The position numbers and the translations under genes are program-made. Source: Nocardioidaceae bacterium (GTDB lineage: Bacteria > Actinomycetota > Actinomycetes > Propionibacteriales > Nocardioidaceae). From it: a DNA stretch of 58,806 nt. Positions 55,094 through 58,806 of the stretch are shown one piece after another. How positions within the stretch are numbered: the stretch's first letter is position 1; each line of letters opens with the position of its first letter. The DNA is taken from the NCBI GenBank assembly GCA_013696745.1, contig JACCXZ010000004.1:1-58806 (forward strand). Reading direction: 5' to 3'. Under the pieces are notes generated by a model. The model did no database searches, had not been told where the DNA came from, and was given only the letters and a program-made list of their open reading frames with translations.

Positions 55094-56776
55094 GTGGGAC
55101 ATGTCGAGTGCGCAGGGATCAGGTTCGAGCTTCCCGACGGGCGGGTGCTGCTCGACGACGTGTCGTTCCGGGTCGGGGACGGTGCGAAGGTAGCCCTGGT
55201 CGGTGCGAACGGCGCCGGCAAGACGACCCTGCTGCGGATCATCACCGACGACCTCGCACCCCACGCCGGCAGTGTCGTGCGCAGCGGCGGTCTCGGTGTG
55301 ATGCGGCAGCTGGTGGCCCAGGGCCACGACGACTGGACGGTGCGCGACCTGCTGCGGTCGGTGGCGCCACTGCGCGTACGGGAGGCATCCGTTCGGGTCG
55401 ATGAGATCGAGCTCGCGCTGATGGAGACCGACGACGAGAAGACCCAGCTGCGCTACGCCACGGCACTGGCCGAGTACGCCGACGCGGGCGGCTATGAGGC
55501 CGAGGTGCTGTGGGACACCTGCTGCACGGCATCCCTCGGCGTCCCGCACGACCGCGCCCAGCACCGTGACCTGTCGACCCTGTCCGGCGGTGAGCAGAAG
55601 CGGCTGGTGCTCGAGTCGTTGCTGCGCGGCCCCCACGAGGTGCTGCTGCTCGACGAGCCCGACAACTTCCTCGACGTGCCGGGCAAGCGCTGGCTGGAGG
55701 CGCGGATCAACGAGTCGGCCAAGACGATCCTGTTCATCAGCCACGACCGCGAGCTTCTCGCCAACACCGCGACCCGCGTCGTCACCGTCGAGCTGCGAGC
55801 CGCGGGCAACGGCGTGTGGACGCATCCCGGTGGCTTCGCGTCGTACCACCAGGCACGCGCCGACCGCTTCACCCGACTGGAGGAGCAGCGTCGCCGCTGG
55901 GACGAGGACCACGCCAAGCTCAAGGCACTGGTGCTGATGTACAAGCAGAAGGCGGCCTACAACTCCGACATGGCGGCGCGCTACCAGGCCGCCCGGACCC
56001 GGTTGCGTCGCTTCGAGGGCGTGGGGCCGCCCGAGACGATCCCGCGTGAGCAGAACGTCTCGATGCGCCTGAAGGGCGGGCGGACCGGCAAGCGGGCGGT
56101 GATCTGCGAGCGGCTCGAGCTGTCCGGGCTGATGAGGCCCTTCGACCTGGAGATTTGGTACGGCGAACGCGTGGCCGTGCTCGGGTCCAACGGATCGGGC
56201 AAGTCGCACTTCCTGCGGCTGCTGGCGGCTGGCGGATCGGATCCCGACGTGGAGCACCGGCCCGTGGAGGACGTCGCCATCGAGCCTGTGCGGCACACCG
56301 GTCGGGCTCGGCTCGGGGCACGCGTACGGCCTGGCTGGTTCGTGCAGACGCACACCCACCCGGAGCTGATGGGGCGCACGCTGCTGGAGATCCTGCACCG
56401 CGGCGACGACCACCGTGACGGGATGGGACGTGAGCAGGCCGCTCGCGCCCTGGACCGCTACGAGCTGGCAGGTCAGTCCGAGCAGCGGTTCGACTCGCTG
56501 TCGGGTGGCCAGCAGGCGCGGCTGCAGATCCTGCTGCTCGAGCTGTCCGGGGCGACGCTGCTGCTGCTCGACGAGCCGACCGACAACCTCGACGTGCAGT
56601 CGGCCGAGGCCCTGGAGGAGGGGCTCGAGCGATTCGACGGGACGGTCCTCGCGGTCACCCACGACCGTTGGTTCGCACGCGGCTTCGACCGCTTCCTGGT
56701 CTACGGCGCGGACGGGTCGGTGTACGAGGCGCCGGAGCCGGTGTGGGACGAGGGGCGCGTGGCGCGGATTCGCTAG
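55094..56776 (+). CDS. ABC-F family ATP-binding protein
   Basis: Protein of 560 residues with two ABC domains and no membrane part, so a ribosome-associated ABC-F factor rather than a transporter. Domain 1: Walker A GANGAGKTT (37-45), LSGGEQKRLVLESLL, LLLDEPDNFLD. Domain 2: GSNGSGKSH, LSGGQQARLQILLLELSG, LLLDEPTDNLD. The linker is charged (KQKAAYNSDMAARYQAARTR). Some ABC-F proteins protect ribosomes from antibiotics and others are housekeeping; this one cannot be assigned. GTG start is the first in frame with a full domain 1. Confidence 0.9.
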   Translation: MGHVECAGIRFELPDGRVLLDDVSFRVGDGAKVALVGANGAGKTTLLRIITDDLAPHAGSVVRSGGLGVMRQLVAQGHDDWTVRDLLRSVAPLRVREASVRVDEIELALMETDDEKTQLRYATALAEYADAGGYEAEVLWDTCCTASLGVPHDRAQHRDLSTLSGGEQKRLVLESLLRGPHEVLLLDEPDNFLDVPGKRWLEARINESAKTILFISHDRELLANTATRVVTVELRAAGNGVWTHPGGFASYHQARADRFTRLEEQRRRWDEDHAKLKALVLMYKQKAAYNSDMAARYQAARTRLRRFEGVGPPETIPREQNVSMRLKGGRTGKRAVICERLELSGLMRPFDLEIWYGERVAVLGSNGSGKSHFLRLLAAGGSDPDVEHRPVEDVAIEPVRHTGRARLGARVRPGWFVQTHTHPELMGRTLLEILHRGDDHRDGMGREQAARALDRYELAGQSEQRFDSLSGGQQARLQILLLELSGATLLLLDEPTDNLDVQSAEALEEGLERFDGTVLAVTHDRWFARGFDRFLVYGADGSVYEAPEPVWDEGRVARIR

Positions 56777-57429
56777 GGCTGCCGTACCGCTGACCGCGCG
56801 ACCACGCGCTCGGCAAGGCGTCGCAGGACCTCGGCGAGGTCGGGTTCGGCGTCGAGCAAGGTCTGCATGACGTCGGGGTCACGGCCGGCGCACACCTCGG
56901 CGACCGTCACCGCGTGGCCCGGGCGATGCTCGACCGTGACGGGGTCGCCCGCCCTCACCGGCCCGGGCTCGAGGACCCGGAGGTACGCCCCCACCTTCCC
57001 GGTGGCGTCGAAGCGGGCGTGGAACTGCTTGATCCCCATGTGCGCCGAGAGGTTGGTACACGGGGTACGCGGCATCGTGACCTGGAGCAGGGCTCCGCCG
57101 GCTCCACTGAACCGCCAGTGCTCCCCGATCACTGCGTGCGTCACGTCCAGGCCCTCCATGGTGAGGTTCTCCCCGAACGTGCCGGGCGCAATGGCGCGGC
57201 CGAGCGCGTGCGTCCACCAGTCGTTGTCCTCGCTGGCGTACGCGTACACCGCCTTGTCGCGGCCTCCGTGGTGCCGGGTGTCGCACTGGGTGTCGCCGGC
57301 GAGGCCGAGGAGGTCGACGTGGACCGGGCCGGCGACGGGCCGCTTGTCGATCGCGCTGTCGCGCAGGTGGGGATGGGTGATCTCATGGACCACGTTGACG
57401 CTGCCGATGCGTCCGGTGCCGGGCGACAT
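56773..57429 (-). CDS. MOSC domain protein, YiiM type
   Basis: Protein of 218 residues with the MOSC beta-barrel of molybdenum-cofactor sulfurase C-terminal domains. It has LAGDTQCDTRHHGGRDKAVY, GTFGENLTMEGLDV and the conserved Cys in MPRTPCTNLSAHMG. YiiM-type proteins act in reduction of N-hydroxylated compounds; this role is inferred from the family. Its last codons overlap the ABC-F stop by 4 nt on the other strand. Confidence 0.88.
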   Translation of the reverse strand: MSPGTGRIGSVNVVHEITHPHLRDSAIDKRPVAGPVHVDLLGLAGDTQCDTRHHGGRDKAVYAYASEDNDWWTHALGRAIAPGTFGENLTMEGLDVTHAVIGEHWRFSGAGGALLQVTMPRTPCTNLSAHMGIKQFHARFDATGKVGAYLRVLEPGPVRAGDPVTVEHRPGHAVTVAEVCAGRDPDVMQTLLDAEPDLAEVLRRLAERVVARSAVRQP

Positions 57430-57691
57430 GTCGAACAGTCTGCCGTCCTCTGCAGCCGGTGGCTTGATCGCAGTTGCTGAGGTCGCCCGGACATTGCATC
57501 CGACGCCGGGGACGCCTCGCCGGTCACGGATCCGGTACTCCCGCTCGGCGCGGCTGCCTCGCCGACTTCCGCGTAGATGTCAACGCTGCTCCGGCCGGTC
57601 AACTGCTTCTCGTAAGTCGACGGCCTGTCGGCGAGCCAGCTAGCCGGTGACCGGGGGCGCACACGGCCGCCGTCTTGCGCGCGAGCACTGG

Positions 57692-57982
57692 GTGAACGTC
57701 ATCGACGCATCAGCCTTGCTCGCGTTCCTGCAGGGCGAGAAGGGGGCGGGACGGGTCGAACGCATCCTCGACGAGGGCGGCTCCTGCGGGGCGGCGAACT
57801 GGTCGGAGGTCGCACAGAGGATCCGCGCCGCTGGACGTGACTGGCCCTGCGCACGGCAGCTGCTGTCGACCTACCGGCTCACCGTCGAGTCTGTGACAGC
57901 GGTTGACGCGGCGCGTGCGGGTGCGCTGTGGGCCGAAATCCCGACTCTCTCACTGGCCGACCGCCTGTGCCGTGGGCGGTAG
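57692..57982 (+). pseudogene. PIN-domain (VapC-like) toxin, truncated at the C terminus
   Basis: From GTG 57692 the frame reads NVIDASALLAFLQGEKGAGR, the usual VapC start with the first catalytic Asp and Ser, then GAANWSEVAQR and LSLADRLCRGR, and stops at 96 residues; VapC proteins are about 120-135. The last conserved Asp segment is missing, and the HAD gene tail follows 6 bp later. The region 57450-57690 upstream, where an antitoxin would be, has no intact frame on this strand. Confidence 0.6.
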
Positions 57983-57988
57983 GTCTGC

Positions 57989-58624
57989 TCAGCTGTCCGG
58001 CAGGAGCCCGCGCGCGACCAGGTCAGCGCGTAGGTGACCGGTGTCGGTGAACAGGATCGCGTCCATCCCGGCCGCTTCGGCGGCTTCGACATTCGCGGGA
58101 CTGTCGTCGATGAAGACGCACTCGCTCAGTGGTCGGTCGACCCGACGCTGCAGGATCTCGAAGATCGCCGGAGCCGGCTTGGACACATGCTCGTCACCGG
58201 AAACCACGATGTCCATGAACAGGCTCAGGAAGCCGTGACGCTCGCGTGCCACGGGGAACAGCTCCCGGGACCAGTTCGTCAAGGCGAACAGGGGCACGTC
58301 GCGCCGGTGCAGCTCACGCAGGATCTGGACTGTGTCGTCGACCTGGTACTCGATCGACTGGGCGAAGTTCGCCCGGTACGCGGCGATGTGGTCTCGCCAG
58401 TGGGGGTGTGTCGCCGCGGCCGTCGACTCGGCCTCCTCCCACGTTCGACCGGCGTCCTGCTCGTGATTCCACTCCCCGAAGGCGAAGTCGTCCGCTGCCA
58501 AGAACTGGCTCGCTTGCGACGGTCCGACTCCGGCCGCGATCGCGAGGTGCGGGTCCCAACGGATCAGCACGTTTCCGAGGTCGAACACGACCGTGCCGGG
58601 CGGGCGGCGTACGTGTTCTGCCAT
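57989..58624 (-). CDS. HAD-superfamily hydrolase (YihX-like, HAD-IA)
   Basis: Protein of 211 residues. Motif 1 VFDLGNVLIRWD has the nucleophile Asp15 but Gly in place of the second Asp, as in YihX/epoxide hydrolase N-terminal types. Motif 2 LTNWS, motif 3 SKPAP with the Lys, motif 4 CVFIDDSPANVEAA. Likely a sugar phosphatase; the substrate is unknown. ATG 58624 is the natural start; the frame continues upstream into the gltA end. Confidence 0.88.
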   Translation of the reverse strand: MAEHVRRPPGTVVFDLGNVLIRWDPHLAIAAGVGPSQASQFLAADDFAFGEWNHEQDAGRTWEEAESTAAATHPHWRDHIAAYRANFAQSIEYQVDDTVQILRELHRRDVPLFALTNWSRELFPVARERHGFLSLFMDIVVSGDEHVSKPAPAIFEILQRRVDRPLSECVFIDDSPANVEAAEAAGMDAILFTDTGHLRADLVARGLLPDS

Positions 58625-58643
58625 GTGCTCGTCCGGCAGCCCC

Positions 58644-58806
58644 TCAGGCCCAGCGCTCGCTGCGGGGGGTGAAGTCCACCGAGCGCTCACCGGTGTAGAT
58701 CTGCTTGGGACGAGCGATCTTCTGCTCCTTGTCGTCCACCAGCTCCACCCACTGCGCCAGCCAGCCGGACGTGCGCGGGATCGCGAACAGCACGGTGAAC
58801 ATCTCC
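58644..58806 (-). CDS. gltA: citrate synthase, C-terminal end only
   Basis: The last 53 codons of a gene running off the window: [20 protein letters not shown] then [18 protein letters not shown] and a final SERWA, the standard type I (TCA cycle) citrate synthase tail with the CoA/oxaloacetate Arg in QIYTGE. Stop at 58644-58646. It lies 19 bp before the HAD gene on the same strand, so the two may be one transcript. Confidence 0.93.
   Translation of the reverse strand, partial: EMFTVLFAIPRTSGWLAQWVELVDDKEQKIARPKQIYTGERSVDFTPRSERWA

Overview
The window is a high-GC actinobacterial chromosome segment carrying most of the transcription/translation supercluster in one colinear block: tRNA-Thr, tRNA-Met, rpmG, a hadA/hadB-like dehydratase pair, murB, tRNA-Trp, secE, nusG, rplK, rplA, rplJ, rplL, rpoB, rpoC, then rpsL, rpsG, fusA, tuf, then the S10, spc and alpha operons (rpsJ through rplQ, with secY, adk, map, infA, rpmJ and rpoA). 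Gene order, many GTG/TTG starts, leaderless starts, the hadAB pair and the actinobacterial rplJ leader point to class Actinomycetia. A family such as Nocardioidaceae or a relative is only a guess from the DUF222/HNH fragments and the gltA neighbour.

Layout. 1-4.8 kb is accessory: the end of an HNH (13E12/DUF222) endonuclease gene, a frameshifted ZIP transporter gene, a second fragment of the same HNH gene, a two-component system with a membrane protein, a 31-residue membrane peptide and a GPP34 protein. 4.8-22.4 kb is the tRNA, rpmG, secE, nusG, rplKA, rplJL and rpoBC part, with murB, adenosine deaminase, an aminotransferase and one lipoprotein inside it. 22.4-26.3 kb holds a VOC protein, a Nudix hydrolase and a large FAD/Fe-S oxidoreductase. 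26.3-30.9 kb is the str operon. 31-34.5 kb is a second accessory island: a membrane protein, a second two-component system and a decayed insertion sequence whose right end lies about ten bases from the S10 promoter. 34.5-52.7 kb is S10-spc-alpha plus truA. 52.7-58.8 kb holds an RsmC-like methyltransferase, a broken sigma factor and partner gene, an ABC-F protein, a MOSC protein, a truncated PIN toxin, a HAD phosphatase and the end of citrate synthase.

The least ordinary signals are small. At three gene starts the initiation region has been tandemly duplicated, so the real gene is now preceded by one or more 4-22 codon mini-cistrons that end on, or just before, the next start codon: rplE/rpsN (six units of about 23 bp), rpsS/rplV (two 14-bp units, ATGA overlaps) and the leaderless FAD oxidoreductase (two 14-bp units, GTGA overlap). 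A double-hairpin element occurs twice, after tuf and after map, with a compensatory base change in the stem. The sigma/partner genes, the ZIP gene, the IS transposase and the PIN toxin are all visibly decaying, while the ribosomal genes are intact. The RpoB rifampicin region and RpsL Lys43/Lys88 have the usual drug-sensitive residues.
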